From Bacteroidota bacterium (GTDB lineage Bacteria; Bacteroidota; Bacteroidia; JABEUT01): 59,191 bases of DNA. The notes below the pieces were generated by a model. It was not told the origin of the DNA and did not search any database. It was given only the letters and a program-made list of their open reading frames with translations. The DNA lies in NCBI GenBank assembly GCA_013285655.1, contig JABDHI010000009.1, positions 1-59,191 on the forward strand, given 5' to 3'. Shown here piece by piece: positions 1 through 8,489 of the stretch (position 1 is the stretch's first letter; each line of letters opens with the position of its first letter). A program made the position numbers and the translations under genes.

Positions 1-196
1 CTGTCTGAGGATTCCTTCCGTTACGAGCTGCACGTTTTGCAACTGAAAAAGAACCGAAGCCTACTAAAGCAACACGGTGGCCGCCTTTAAGAGCTTTGGT
101 TGTTTGGTTAACGAAAGAGTCGAGAACTTTTTCTGCAGATGCTTTTGATAATTTTGATTCAGAAGCAATTGCGTCTACTAATTCTGCTTTGTTCAT
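1..196 (-). CDS. HU-family DNA-binding protein, 3' part cut by window edge
   Basis: The minus-strand frame opens with ATG at 196 and runs off the left edge, giving about 65 residues beginning MNKAELVDAIASESKLSKAS. It then continues through VALVGFGSFSVAKRAARNGR, the beta-arm entry motif (GFGxFxVxxRxARxGRNP) of HU/IHF proteins. HU is a small dimeric nucleoid protein that bends DNA with two beta arms. The C-terminal part, about 25 residues in a normal 90-residue HU, lies outside the window. HU and IHF cannot be separated on this fragment, but the MNKAELV start is typical of HU. No standard promoter box is obvious in the 169-base gap upstream. Confidence 0.93.
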   Translation of the reverse strand, partial: MNKAELVDAIASESKLSKASAEKVLDSFVNQTTKALKGGHRVALVGFGSFSVAKRAARNGRNPQT

Positions 197-365
197 TTGG
201 TTTGGTTTTTATGGTTAATACGCTTAATTAATTAAAACGAATATATACCAAATACTCATCAATTGCTACTTTTCTGCGACGAATTTTTGAAAAATGTTGA
301 AAAATGGGGCTTTTTGTTAATAACTCGACGTACAATAGCCCTGTTCATGCATCATTCAGCCATTT

Positions 366-2852
366 TTAATTCATATCCATTGTCTTCTCAGCTATTTGCG
401 TTTTATGTCCTCCTATCGGGAAAAGCAGCTTGAACCCTACGTTGCGGCCCATATTGTAAATACCCTGACTTTGATTGGTAACAGTCACCGGCGAACCATT
501 ATAGGCCAGGAAATACTGTGCCAAATTCAAATGATCGGCATAACCAATGTTCAGTAAGTTGTTACAATTAATAAATAGCGAACATATTGTTCTTCCGCTT
601 GTGCGATCTACAAAATTGGTGCCCACTCCGGCATTAAATAAGGTATAAGCAAGAGACGGTATTTCGCTATACAAAGCGCTGTAAATATCATTCTGCGCCC
701 AATCTTTTGTCAACCCGAATTCAATATAGGTGTTCCTGAGTATAGAACTTTTCTTATCCGTCAACTTAAATTTAATCTCCGTCGTAAGTCGCGGCGCCGG
801 TGTCCATGGAATATGTTGGGTTGAATCAGTCTGATTAGGCAGATAAGAATATACATAAGTAAAATTGTTATCTATCTCTATCCATTTTGTATCATACGGG
901 TGTATATTAAAGTACCCCGAGAAGCCGGTGATAATTGCTTTATTAGCTATGTATTGAAAAAACGGAACACCATCCATCATTGAGTCACCGCTAACTTTCG
1001 ATTGTACCCTGACAGGAAAAATGAAATTATTTATGACATTGTAAAACCCGTCAACTTCAAAACTCACATCCTTACCATTATTACCATAAGCCAAATCTAC
1101 CTGGTAACCTTCCTCTGCTTTTAAATTCAAGCTACCTTGTTGGAATGCATTCACACCAATATTTATCCCGTTACTGGTAAGCTGATCAATAGACGGAGCA
1201 CGGAAACTTTTTGAAACATTCAGCTTCACATAATTATTATCGGGCAATTGGTATGAGGCACCTATGCTACCCGATGGCCCTGTATAGCTATTATTAAATG
1301 AAGGGAATTGCAAGGCTGCGCCCGGGGCTGAAGCAGAAACAACAGCTTGCTCAGGGGTACCCGCATTAGCCAGGTACATGCTTTGCCCAACAAAATTATT
1401 ATAGTCGTACCGTAAGCCACCACTAAGGGTAAGGTTTTTATAATCCTTTTGCAAAATGGCATAAGCACCCGCCTGAAAATCGGTGTAGTTTGGTATTTCA
1501 AAATCTCCTATATACGGAGCAGCAGGCTCAGCATAGTTATTCTCAAACTCATAAGTTCCATTAACACCTGCCGTAAGTTTATAGTTATCAGTTGATAGTT
1601 TATAGTTAAAAGAATAAGGAATATCTTTTACTTCAAAGTTGCCTGAACCAACAGTGCCGGTATCAATATCATGGTGTATACTTTGGGTAAAACCTATATC
1701 TATGCCCAATTTTCCGGCACCCACATTAATACTGTTCTGCCACCAGGTTTGCATTTCACCCAAAATCTTATCGCCTGCAATGGTTGGATTATAAGCCATA
1801 TAAGCATTCTTGTTCGGATAAAGTTGTCCGTTTTGCGGAGCATCATACATAAAGCGGCCTGTGCTATCGCGGTTGCCATCGGGTACCTCTATACGTCTTT
1901 CTAACACGCTTACCGATATGCGGCTATACCCCCACGATTTAATAAGGCCAAGGGTTAACCTTGCATTATCTTGTTGCCAAGCTGTGCCCCACACATAGCC
2001 ATCTTTCGGATCCCAATAATCATGGGCATCTTCATTGCTTGCACGCAAATCCCAAACAAATCCATTATGGTTTCCACCAATATCCACAGAAGTTCCTATA
2101 AGGCCATTGTTGGTTTGATACTCTGTAAGTACACTACCTTGTGTAGTACCATTTTCGGCAAAAGGCTGAGTTTTAAAACTTATAACACCGGCTTCAGCGC
2201 TTGCACCATATTGTAAAGACGCAGGTCCACGAATAATTTCTGCATCATAAATAGCATAAGGATCTATTAAAATTCCATGGTCATCTCCCCATTGAAAATC
2301 TTCTTGCCTCAATCCGTCTGTTAACACCAACACACGGTCAAATCCTAACCCATTAATTTGGGGCTTTGTAGTACCGGGGCCTTCAGTAGTCATGTTTACA
2401 CCGGGCTGGGTTGATATGGCATCAATAACCGTACTCGATGTGCTTTGCAACAGCATATCGTGTGTTACTATATCTACAGGCATAGGCGAGCGCTGCGTAT
2501 TGGTAATATTACCCAATGCTGTAATTACTACCTCGTTTGATGAACAGCAAGAAGCCCCCATTTTGCAATTGCAGGTGCAGGTTGAATTATCCTTTATAGT
2601 TACTTGCTGGGTCAAAGTGGAATATCCTAATATCTTCACTTTCATTTCGTAGGTACCACTTGGCATCGAAGTCATTTTAAAATTGCCTGCCGAGTCGGTA
2701 GTAGTACCAATTTTAAGTTCAGGAAAATAAACAATGGCTCCCGGTATTCCTTGCCCTCCTGCTGAATCGACAACAGTACCGCTCAATGATTGAGCAAATG
2801 CAGCAGTACCGAATAATAGAAATAATGAAACTAACGTAATAACGTTTTTCAT
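366..2852 (-). CDS. TonB-dependent outer-membrane receptor with Cys-rich linker
   Basis: This 828-residue protein has a signal peptide ending near FAQ (residue 21) and a carboxypeptidase-regulatory-like beta-sandwich (about 22-90). A plug domain follows (about 120-230; PMPVDIVT, GLGFDRVLVLTDGLRQ, EIIRGPASLQYG) and then a long 22-strand-type beta barrel to the C-terminus. Such receptors import scarce ligands (metal complexes, siderophores, cofactors) using TonB energy. The odd feature is a cysteine cluster between the N-domain and the plug, with Cys at 92, 94, 96, 102 and 103. Bacteroidota receptors rarely carry this, and it suggests thiophilic metal binding. The gene lies 76 bases downstream of the Cys-rich small protein at 2929-3294, probably in one transcript. 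The substrate (copper or another metal) is inferred. Confidence 0.9.
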   Translation of the reverse strand: MKNVITLVSLFLLFGTAAFAQSLSGTVVDSAGGQGIPGAIVYFPELKIGTTTDSAGNFKMTSMPSGTYEMKVKILGYSTLTQQVTIKDNSTCTCNCKMGASCCSSNEVVITALGNITNTQRSPMPVDIVTHDMLLQSTSSTVIDAISTQPGVNMTTEGPGTTKPQINGLGFDRVLVLTDGLRQEDFQWGDDHGILIDPYAIYDAEIIRGPASLQYGASAEAGVISFKTQPFAENGTTQGSVLTEYQTNNGLIGTSVDIGGNHNGFVWDLRASNEDAHDYWDPKDGYVWGTAWQQDNARLTLGLIKSWGYSRISVSVLERRIEVPDGNRDSTGRFMYDAPQNGQLYPNKNAYMAYNPTIAGDKILGEMQTWWQNSINVGAGKLGIDIGFTQSIHHDIDTGTVGSGNFEVKDIPYSFNYKLSTDNYKLTAGVNGTYEFENNYAEPAAPYIGDFEIPNYTDFQAGAYAILQKDYKNLTLSGGLRYDYNNFVGQSMYLANAGTPEQAVVSASAPGAALQFPSFNNSYTGPSGSIGASYQLPDNNYVKLNVSKSFRAPSIDQLTSNGINIGVNAFQQGSLNLKAEEGYQVDLAYGNNGKDVSFEVDGFYNVINNFIFPVRVQSKVSGDSMMDGVPFFQYIANKAIITGFSGYFNIHPYDTKWIEIDNNFTYVYSYLPNQTDSTQHIPWTPAPRLTTEIKFKLTDKKSSILRNTYIEFGLTKDWAQNDIYSALYSEIPSLAYTLFNAGVGTNFVDRTSGRTICSLFINCNNLLNIGYADHLNLAQYFLAYNGSPVTVTNQSQGIYNMGRNVGFKLLFPIGGHKTQIAEKTMDMN

Positions 2853-2928
2853 AAAATAAATTTTATACGTTCTTAATTAAAATAAAATCACATCACGCTG
2901 CATTTGCAGGTGACATATTAATTAAAAA

Positions 2929-3294
2929 CTATGCGCATGGCGGGCGGAACACAGAGCCATTAACTCCCAGTTGGAGTGACTTGTTATAAGGAGAACTTAT
3001 ATTTATAAATGCACCTGCTCCATTATTAATGTATATGGCAATCGGCGAACCGAACAATTGAATTTCATTTTTAATATCGGGTACAGCAGGCGATTTTTGT
3101 TCGGCTTCCTGTTCGGCTAATTTTTTCTTTAGCATACACTTACCGCAACAATGCAGTTGTGGCTTGTCTTTATTCACGCAAAACTGTTCGGTAATTTGCT
3201 TTTTATTCAACTCGTAATAGCCAACAAGTATAACCTTGCTAAAGTTTACCGTTATAAAGGCAAACAATAATAGTATAGATACTAGGCTTTTCAA
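2929..3294 (-). CDS. Small exported Cys-rich protein, probable metal-binding partner of the TonB receptor
   Basis: This 121-residue protein starts with a hydrophobic signal or anchor segment (residues 1-20). It then has CVNKDKPQLHCCGKCMLKKK, with Cys at 39, 49, 50 and 53, a charged stretch, and a C-terminal PPCA. The pattern C-x-N-K-x-K-P-x-L-x-C-x-G-K-C-x-L is one I associate with short Bacteroidota proteins encoded beside TonB receptors for metals, but I know no formal family name. The four clustered cysteines plus one terminal cysteine suggest metal coordination in the periplasm. It is the first gene of a two-gene unit with the receptor at 366-2852. A TACATTTG promoter box lies 19 bases upstream of the ATG. 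Confidence 0.72.
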   Translation of the reverse strand: MKSLVSILLLFAFITVNFSKVILVGYYELNKKQITEQFCVNKDKPQLHCCGKCMLKKKLAEQEAEQKSPAVPDIKNEIQLFGSPIAIYINNGAGAFINISSPYNKSLQLGVNGSVFRPPCA

Positions 3295-3312
3295 TTATTG
3301 AATTTGATGAAT

Positions 3313-3320
3313 CAAATGTA
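3313..3320 (-). promoter_or_regulatory. -7 promoter box for the metal-uptake pair
   Basis: On the minus strand this reads TACATTTG, an exact match to the Bacteroidota -7 consensus TAnnTTTG. The predicted transcript start is about 10 bases before the ATG at 3294. No clear -33 TTTG was found. Confidence 0.5.
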
Positions 3321-3385
3321 AGCTATAAGTGAATATGTCCGCCATGACTTGAATCATGCTCAACAAGAAACAACTGAATCTCAGT

Positions 3386-3417
3386 GAAACTTCGCGTTCT
3401 TAGCGTCTTAGTGGTGG
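3386..3417. repeat. Dispersed repeat-like intergenic sequence
   Basis: This 32-base stretch contains two near-copies of a TTCGCGT / TTAGCGT word. It resembles a sequence that recurs between genes in many bacterial genomes, by recollection only. It sits just after the 3' end of ung (minus strand) and has no coding potential. Confidence 0.3.
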
Positions 3418-3423
3418 GAACTA

Positions 3424-4104
3424 TTAGTGCCAATCTATTTCCTTAAGCCCTTGCTTACTTAGCAATTCATTTGCTTTCGAAAAATGCTTGCAGCCCATAA
3501 ACCCATTATAGGCCGAAAAAGGTGATGGATGCGCTGCTTTTAAAATATGATGTTTGCTTGCGTCAATCAATGCTTCTTTAGCTTGTGCATACCTACCCCA
3601 AAGCAAAAACACTACTCCGCTCTTATCTTTCGATATATGTTGTATAACGCTATCGGTAAATTGTTCCCATCCTTTTCCTTGGTGCGATCCCGGCTCGTTA
3701 GCTCTTACACTTAGCATAGCATTGAGCAGCAACACGCCCTGGTCGGCCCAACGCTCTAAGTTGCCTGATGTTGGTATTGGGTATCCGAGGTCACTATTTA
3801 TTTCTTTAAAAATATTCACCAGTGAGGGCGGCATCTTTATTCCGTCACTTACAGAGAAGCAAAGCCCGTTGGCTTGTCCGGGACCATGATAAGGATCTTG
3901 CCCCAATATCACAACCTTTACATTATTAAAGTGCGTATGGTTAAATGCAGAGAACATAAGCTTACCGGGAGGATATATTGTATGCTTTTGCCTTTCCTCA
4001 ATCAAAAACTGTTTCAGTTGTGCAAAGTAAGGCTTGGCAAATTCATCACTTAGTTCTTTCTTCCAGCTTTCGTGTATAGCCGGGTTAATGGTTGCTGTTT
4101 CCAT
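3424..4104 (-). CDS. ung: Uracil-DNA glycosylase, family 1
   Basis: This 226-residue protein is normal length for Ung. It shows the water-activating motif GQDPYHGPGQANGLCFSV, with the catalytic Asp in QDPYH, and the C-terminal minor-groove loop HPSPFSAYNGF containing the catalytic His. Ung removes uracil from DNA produced by cytosine deamination or dUTP incorporation and so starts base-excision repair. It is a stand-alone gene on the minus strand. Hairpins and repeat-like DNA at 4125-4222 separate it from the gene upstream. The ATG at 4104 gives the expected N-terminus. Confidence 0.97.
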   Translation of the reverse strand: METATINPAIHESWKKELSDEFAKPYFAQLKQFLIEERQKHTIYPPGKLMFSAFNHTHFNNVKVVILGQDPYHGPGQANGLCFSVSDGIKMPPSLVNIFKEINSDLGYPIPTSGNLERWADQGVLLLNAMLSVRANEPGSHQGKGWEQFTDSVIQHISKDKSGVVFLLWGRYAQAKEALIDASKHHILKAAHPSPFSAYNGFMGCKHFSKANELLSKQGLKEIDWH

Positions 4105-4124
4105 GTTCTATTACTCATTCCCAA

Positions 4125-4148
4125 CCCTTCTCTAAAAATAGAGAAGGG
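4125..4148. terminator. Intergenic hairpin, 9-bp perfect stem
   Basis: CCCTTCTCT pairs with AGAGAAGGG around an A-rich 6-base loop. It lies between the 3' end of the gene at 4245-4829 and the start of ung. No T-run follows on the minus strand, so it may be a repeat-derived hairpin rather than a classical terminator. Confidence 0.4.
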
Positions 4149-4205
4149 AAAAGTACTTTAGCAGTTTATATTATTTGTAGTTATCATTTACTTTTTATTC
4201 ACCCC

Positions 4206-4222
4206 TCTCTATTTGATAGAGA
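4206..4222. repeat. Short hairpin related to the one at 4125
   Basis: TCTCTAT and ATAGAGA pair around TTG, inside a context (CACCCCTCTC...) that resembles the neighbouring hairpin at 4125-4148. The two look like degenerate members of one intergenic repeat family. Confidence 0.35.
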
Positions 4223-4244
4223 TGACACAGGGTGATTTCAGGTT

Positions 4245-4829
4245 TTATGTTTTCTTAATCAGCAATACTTTACTAAGTAAGCCATTACTAAACTGAAACA
4301 CCACGCCTTGTCCATCATAATCAAGGCTTTCGGGCGAACGGTACGATGGCTCTCCGTATGCATGCAACACATCATCTTGTGTGCTGGTGCCAATTAAAAT
4401 ATCCTTTTCGGTACGTGCCCCTTTCATCGATACTTCAATGGAATAAATAATATTCGAAGCATCGTTCAATGCAAAAAATTTCAGTCCCTTCTTTTTATAA
4501 TTCAACGCGCGTTCGGTGTACTCTTGTCCGCCGCGCTTCGATTTTTCAAGAGTAATCTTTGTATCTCCAAAAAGCCTGGTAACATCATCAATGGTCGACA
4601 CACCTATCTTTACTCCTCCTGTTCCTTCGCCAATACGTATAAAATAAGGTATACCCATAATGGTATCGCCACCGTTAGGTTTAACTAAAGTGTCGTGTGG
4701 TACAATTCGCACACCGCTTTTTTGTGGTGTTGCAGCACTATTAGTTGGTGGAGTTGAAGAAGTTGCCATTTGTGCCATTACCGTACCTGCACTAAATAAC
4801 AGGCAAAGCATGAATGGTAGTTTTTTCAT
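4245..4829 (-). CDS. Exported protein with two SmpA-like repeats, function unknown
   Basis: The start was set at the MKKLPFMLCLLF signal peptide (ATG at 4829); in-frame ATGs lie 6, 15 and 33 bases further upstream. The mature part has a Ser/Thr/Pro/Asn-rich linker and then two similar units. The first contains GVKIGVSTIDDVTRLFGD and the second IGTSTQDDVLHAYGEPSYR. The G-x-S/T-x-x-D-V-x-x-x-x-G pattern is what small BamE/SmpA/BLIP-fold modules show, so a tandem of such folds in the periplasm is likely. That is a fold inference, not a function. No neighbour hints at a role. 194 residues. Confidence 0.7.
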   Translation of the reverse strand: MKKLPFMLCLLFSAGTVMAQMATSSTPPTNSAATPQKSGVRIVPHDTLVKPNGGDTIMGIPYFIRIGEGTGGVKIGVSTIDDVTRLFGDTKITLEKSKRGGQEYTERALNYKKKGLKFFALNDASNIIYSIEVSMKGARTEKDILIGTSTQDDVLHAYGEPSYRSPESLDYDGQGVVFQFSNGLLSKVLLIKKT

Positions 4830-4949
4830 TGGCATGGGGTTCATAGTAAAATGCTTAAGCAATAATTCCGAAAGCTACGAATTTTTAAGCATTAAAAAAT
4901 CAATTCCATATTAATTTCAGTCCATATTTCGCTAATCCATTTCTCCTTT

Positions 4950-4957
4950 TAACTTTG
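4950..4957 (+). promoter_or_regulatory. -7 promoter box upstream of the carboxyltransferase
   Basis: TAACTTTG matches TAnnTTTG exactly. It lies 147 bases before the ATG at 5104, which would leave a long leader containing the repeat at 4981-5075. Confidence 0.4.
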
Positions 4958-4980
4958 CAAACTGTCATACTAAAATCAAA

Positions 4981-5075
4981 TAATGAATATCGAACAAGGA
5001 ATATCCAGTACTGAAGTAAAAAACAAAACTTCAATTGTTCTTATTTCGGCATTCAGTATTCATTATTCGGCATTC
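4981..5075. repeat. AT-rich intergenic repeat with hairpin and direct repeats
   Basis: TGAAGT (5012-5017) pairs with ACTTCA (5028-5033). Further out, imperfectly complementary runs of GAATAT/ATATTC type flank it. The right arm holds two direct copies of TTCGGCATTC at 5045-5054 and 5066-5075. The open frame across it, upstream of the carboxyltransferase ATG, is therefore not coding. Confidence 0.45.
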
Positions 5076-5103
5076 GATATTTGTATTTAAATACTCTCAT
5101 TCT

Positions 5104-6645
5104 ATGGATAATAAGATAAACGAACTCAATGAAAAGATAGCCCTATCGCACCTTGGCGGTGGGCAGGTACGTATCGATTCTCAACATAAAAAAGGAAAAC
5201 TTACTGCACGCGAGCGTGTTAACCTTTTTATAGATGAAGGTACCTTTGAAGAAATTGGCATGTTTGTTACCCACCGCTCTACCGAATTTGGTATGGAACG
5301 TGAAAAATATTTGGGCGATGGCGTTATAACCGGTTACGGTAAAGTTAACGGCCGCCTGGTTTATGTTTTTGCACAGGACTTTACAGTTTTCGGTGGTTCA
5401 TTATCAGAATCTCATGCCGAAAAAATATGCCGTATTATGGACCTTGCCATGAAGAATGGCGCACCGGTTGTGGGCCTTAACGACTCTGGCGGAGCACGTA
5501 TACAAGAAGGTGTAGTATCGCTTGGCGGCTATGCCGATATTTTTTATCGCAATACATTAGCATCGGGTGTAATACCTCAAATATCGGCCATTATGGGCCC
5601 CTGCGCAGGTGGTGCAGTTTATTCACCCGCCATTACCGACTTTATATTAATGGTAGAGAACACTTCGTATATGTTTGTTACCGGTCCTAACGTGGTTAAA
5701 ACAGTAACGCATGAAGAAGTAACCTCAGAAGAATTAGGCGGTGCTTCTACCCATTCATCAAAATCGGGTGTGGCACATTTTAGCTGCGCCAATGGCGTTG
5801 AATGTTTGAATTATATTAAGCAATTGCTCAGTTACGTACCGCAAAACTGCGAAGAAGATGCTCCATCGGTACCATATGAACCGGGAGACGAAAAACGCAA
5901 AGGCTTAAATAACATTATACCTGCCAACCCTAACCAACCTTACGATATGAGGGAGGTAATTAACGAAGTGGTTGATACCGATTCGTTTTTTGAAGTACAT
6001 AAGAACTATGCCGAAAACATGTTGGTGGGCTTTGCCCGCTTGGCAGGTAAAAGCATTGGCATTGTAGCTAACCAACCTGCTTTCCTTGCAGGTGTGTTAG
6101 ACATTAAGTCGTCATTAAAAGCAGCACGTTTTGTACGTTTCTGCGATGCCTTCAATATTCCTTTATTAGTATTTGAAGATGTACCGGGCTTTTTACCGGG
6201 CACCGACCAGGAGTGGAACGGTATTATTTCGAACGGTGCAAAATTGCTTTACGCTTTTTGCGAAGCAACCGTACCGCGTATTACGGTTATTACACGTAAA
6301 GCATACGGAGGCGCTTACGACGTAATGAACTCGAAACACATTGGCGCCGATATGAACTACGCTTGGCCAACTGCCGAAATTGCAGTTATGGGTGCACGTG
6401 GCGCTGCTGAGATCATCTTTAAAAAAGAAATTACAGAAGCCAAAGACCCTGCTGCTAAGTTGAAAGAAAAAGAAGAAGACTATATCGGTCACTTTGCCAA
6501 CCCATACCGTGCTGCAGAACGGGGTTATGTTGATGAAGTTATATTACCGGAAGATACCCGCAGCAAGCTTATTAAAGCTTTCGATATGCTTAAGAACAAG
6601 GTAGATAAACTGCCAAGGAAGAAGCACGGAAATATTCCGTTGTAA
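5104..6645 (+). CDS. Acyl-CoA carboxylase, carboxyltransferase (beta) subunit
   Basis: This is a 513-residue protein of the PccB/MmdA type, normal for the family. The N-half has [30 protein letters not shown] and a glycine-rich oxyanion-hole region ([16 protein letters not shown]). The C-half has the second crotonase-like site ([24 protein letters not shown]). It transfers CO2 from carboxybiotin to an acyl-CoA, most likely propionyl-CoA, or works in methylmalonyl-CoA decarboxylation. No biotin-carrier gene adjoins it; accB/accC at 14.0-15.9 kb could supply one. The ATG at 5104 was chosen because the frame further upstream (from 5035) is repeat DNA and gives a non-homologous Phe/Ile/His-rich extension. 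Confidence 0.93.
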   Translation: MDNKINELNEKIALSHLGGGQVRIDSQHKKGKLTARERVNLFIDEGTFEEIGMFVTHRSTEFGMEREKYLGDGVITGYGKVNGRLVYVFAQDFTVFGGSLSESHAEKICRIMDLAMKNGAPVVGLNDSGGARIQEGVVSLGGYADIFYRNTLASGVIPQISAIMGPCAGGAVYSPAITDFILMVENTSYMFVTGPNVVKTVTHEEVTSEELGGASTHSSKSGVAHFSCANGVECLNYIKQLLSYVPQNCEEDAPSVPYEPGDEKRKGLNNIIPANPNQPYDMREVINEVVDTDSFFEVHKNYAENMLVGFARLAGKSIGIVANQPAFLAGVLDIKSSLKAARFVRFCDAFNIPLLVFEDVPGFLPGTDQEWNGIISNGAKLLYAFCEATVPRITVITRKAYGGAYDVMNSKHIGADMNYAWPTAEIAVMGARGAAEIIFKKEITEAKDPAAKLKEKEEDYIGHFANPYRAAERGYVDEVILPEDTRSKLIKAFDMLKNKVDKLPRKKHGNIPL

Positions 6646-6659
6646 AATTTAATATCAAT

Positions 6660-8387
6660 ATGGCAATAGATGCTTGCATATTAACTGATCTGCCTATTCA
6701 GAAATATTCAGACATTGAAGGTGGCTTCCAATACGAGGTTGTTTACAATTCTCAAACTTTTCTTCTAAAATTTCCAAATGATACTGGTCTATTCCCAGAT
6801 TATAAGAAAGTATTAAAATCATTACTTTATAGAAAAGAGTGGCCTTTCGATAAAGATTGTTTCATAACAAAGGAATTAGTAGAAAGGTTTATAAGAATTA
6901 CCAATTATCCGAAGAATGAAGACTTTGAAAAAAGAGTCTTACTTTATCTTGAATGGATATATCATAATGGCGGTAATCAAAACATTGAATTCAGCTTCGA
7001 CCCCAAAGAGACCTGGATTGTGAATGCGAAAGATGAAGATGAATTTCGGAGAATATTTGAAAGGTTAGAATTCAAAAACTATATAAAAATAATAGACAAT
7101 AATAAATTTAAGATAAGCAAAGAAGGAGTTTCCAAAATCGAAGAGCTGATTTCTACACGCCCCAAAAGCATATTCTCCGAAAATAGCAATCTCCAAAAAC
7201 CAAGAATCTCTATTATTGGGGTTGAAGATGACCATATACTTATAAATAGATTATCGCACTACTTCTCAAACAAAGGGTTCGCTACTACAACATATGAAAG
7301 ATTAGATAATAATAACCAGGCTAATAGCTCGTTCATTTTCAATATAAGACCAACAATCAAAAAAGAACGCAATGAAACAGAAGTTGATTATTGGATTTTT
7401 GTAAAAAGCAAAAATTCAGATAGTAACAATGCTTATGGCACATTACTAACTATAGCTATGGAAGCTCAAATTAATTTCGGATGGAAAAAATATAGCGAAA
7501 TGATTTCCATTGCTGCTATTGATGATAGCAACTTTAACTCCTGGCCACTTTACAATCATTACAACTCTCATTTTTTTGACGTAAGGATTAATATTCAAAA
7601 GGATCACCTAGCCGAGAGAATATTTAGTGATTGGATACTTCGCAAAGACAAGAAATGGGAAAAAATCGATACCTTTTGGCGGTGGTTTACTGAATTATCG
7701 AAAAAACTCCAATCATATGTAATTCTCTTGAGACCCAATGATATAGAAGAATATATACATTCAGAAACACAATTAAAAGAATACCTCCAAGAGCTAGAAG
7801 AAAAAAAACTAATTAGGTTTGAAACACTGCCAGGTTGCGGAAAAGATATAAATGAATTTAAGGTTACTATTATTTCAAATGAACCTCAAGGAAATGATAC
7901 AAATGAAAATATAATTGGTTCAAATGATGCTTTACATGATCTCGAGAGAATGCTAAAGAATTTTCATAAAGCAGCGATTAAACTGCGTGAACGAAGAGAT
8001 AAGAGGTCTATAATAGAAGTTAATGACGAATATGATGTTCAAGATATTCTTCATTCTTACTTACAGTTAAATTTCGAAGACGTTAGAAGGGAGGACTTTA
8101 ATATGAGTAATGCTGGAAGCAATACCAAAATAGATTTCATACTAAAGAATGAAAATATTGGCATAGAAGTCAAAATGGCTAGTGATAAACTTAAAGACAA
8201 AGAATTAGGTGAACAATTGCTTATAGACATTGGGAAGTATAAATCACACGGAAATTGTAAAACCCTTGTTATATTTATTTACGATAAAGCAGACTTTATC
8301 TCTAATAAAGCTGCCTTAATAAGAGATTTAGAGAGGCAAAAAACCTCAGAAATGGATATTATAGTCATAATATCACCCTATAGTTAA
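6660..8387 (+). CDS. Multidomain protein with C-terminal PD-(D/E)XK nuclease domain, candidate defence gene
   Basis: This 575-residue protein has no name I recognise. By eye it has a winged-helix-like segment (about 88-165, ending FKISKEGVSKIEEL) and an alpha/beta region (about 182-335, beginning PRISIIGVEDDHILINRLSH). A second winged-helix-like segment follows (about 338-395) and then a restriction-nuclease-like domain (about 440-575). The last carries D492 (KIDFILK) and E503-V-K505 (IEVKMA), followed by GEQLLIDIGKYKSH and TLVIFIYD. This pattern matches the DpnII/MboI-type REase module found at the end of many putative anti-phage and abortive-infection proteins. The gene is clearly more AT-rich than both neighbours and prefers AGA for Arg, suggesting transfer. 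It starts 14 bases after the carboxyltransferase stop. The nuclease call is strong; the defence role is inferred. Confidence 0.8.
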   Translation: MAIDACILTDLPIQKYSDIEGGFQYEVVYNSQTFLLKFPNDTGLFPDYKKVLKSLLYRKEWPFDKDCFITKELVERFIRITNYPKNEDFEKRVLLYLEWIYHNGGNQNIEFSFDPKETWIVNAKDEDEFRRIFERLEFKNYIKIIDNNKFKISKEGVSKIEELISTRPKSIFSENSNLQKPRISIIGVEDDHILINRLSHYFSNKGFATTTYERLDNNNQANSSFIFNIRPTIKKERNETEVDYWIFVKSKNSDSNNAYGTLLTIAMEAQINFGWKKYSEMISIAAIDDSNFNSWPLYNHYNSHFFDVRINIQKDHLAERIFSDWILRKDKKWEKIDTFWRWFTELSKKLQSYVILLRPNDIEEYIHSETQLKEYLQELEEKKLIRFETLPGCGKDINEFKVTIISNEPQGNDTNENIIGSNDALHDLERMLKNFHKAAIKLRERRDKRSIIEVNDEYDVQDILHSYLQLNFEDVRREDFNMSNAGSNTKIDFILKNENIGIEVKMASDKLKDKELGEQLLIDIGKYKSHGNCKTLVIFIYDKADFISNKAALIRDLERQKTSEMDIIVIISPYS

Positions 8388-8489
8388 TTGTCCCCATTAT
8401 ATACTACCCCTCATTCTAAGCCCCAAATTCTTATTTTTACACACTATTTTCTTAAAAATTCAGTTATTAGTAGCTTAATCGTTAAGTAC

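Noticed and set aside
5035-5103. N-terminal extension of the carboxyltransferase
   Set aside because: The sequence is intergenic repeat DNA and the Phe/Ile/His-rich residues match nothing in the family.
8388-8489. Extension of the PorW-like protein back to TTG 8388
   Set aside because: It would put 34 non-hydrophobic and non-conserved residues before the lipoprotein signal peptide; the stretch is better read as a leader with a weak promoter-like TATTTTTA.
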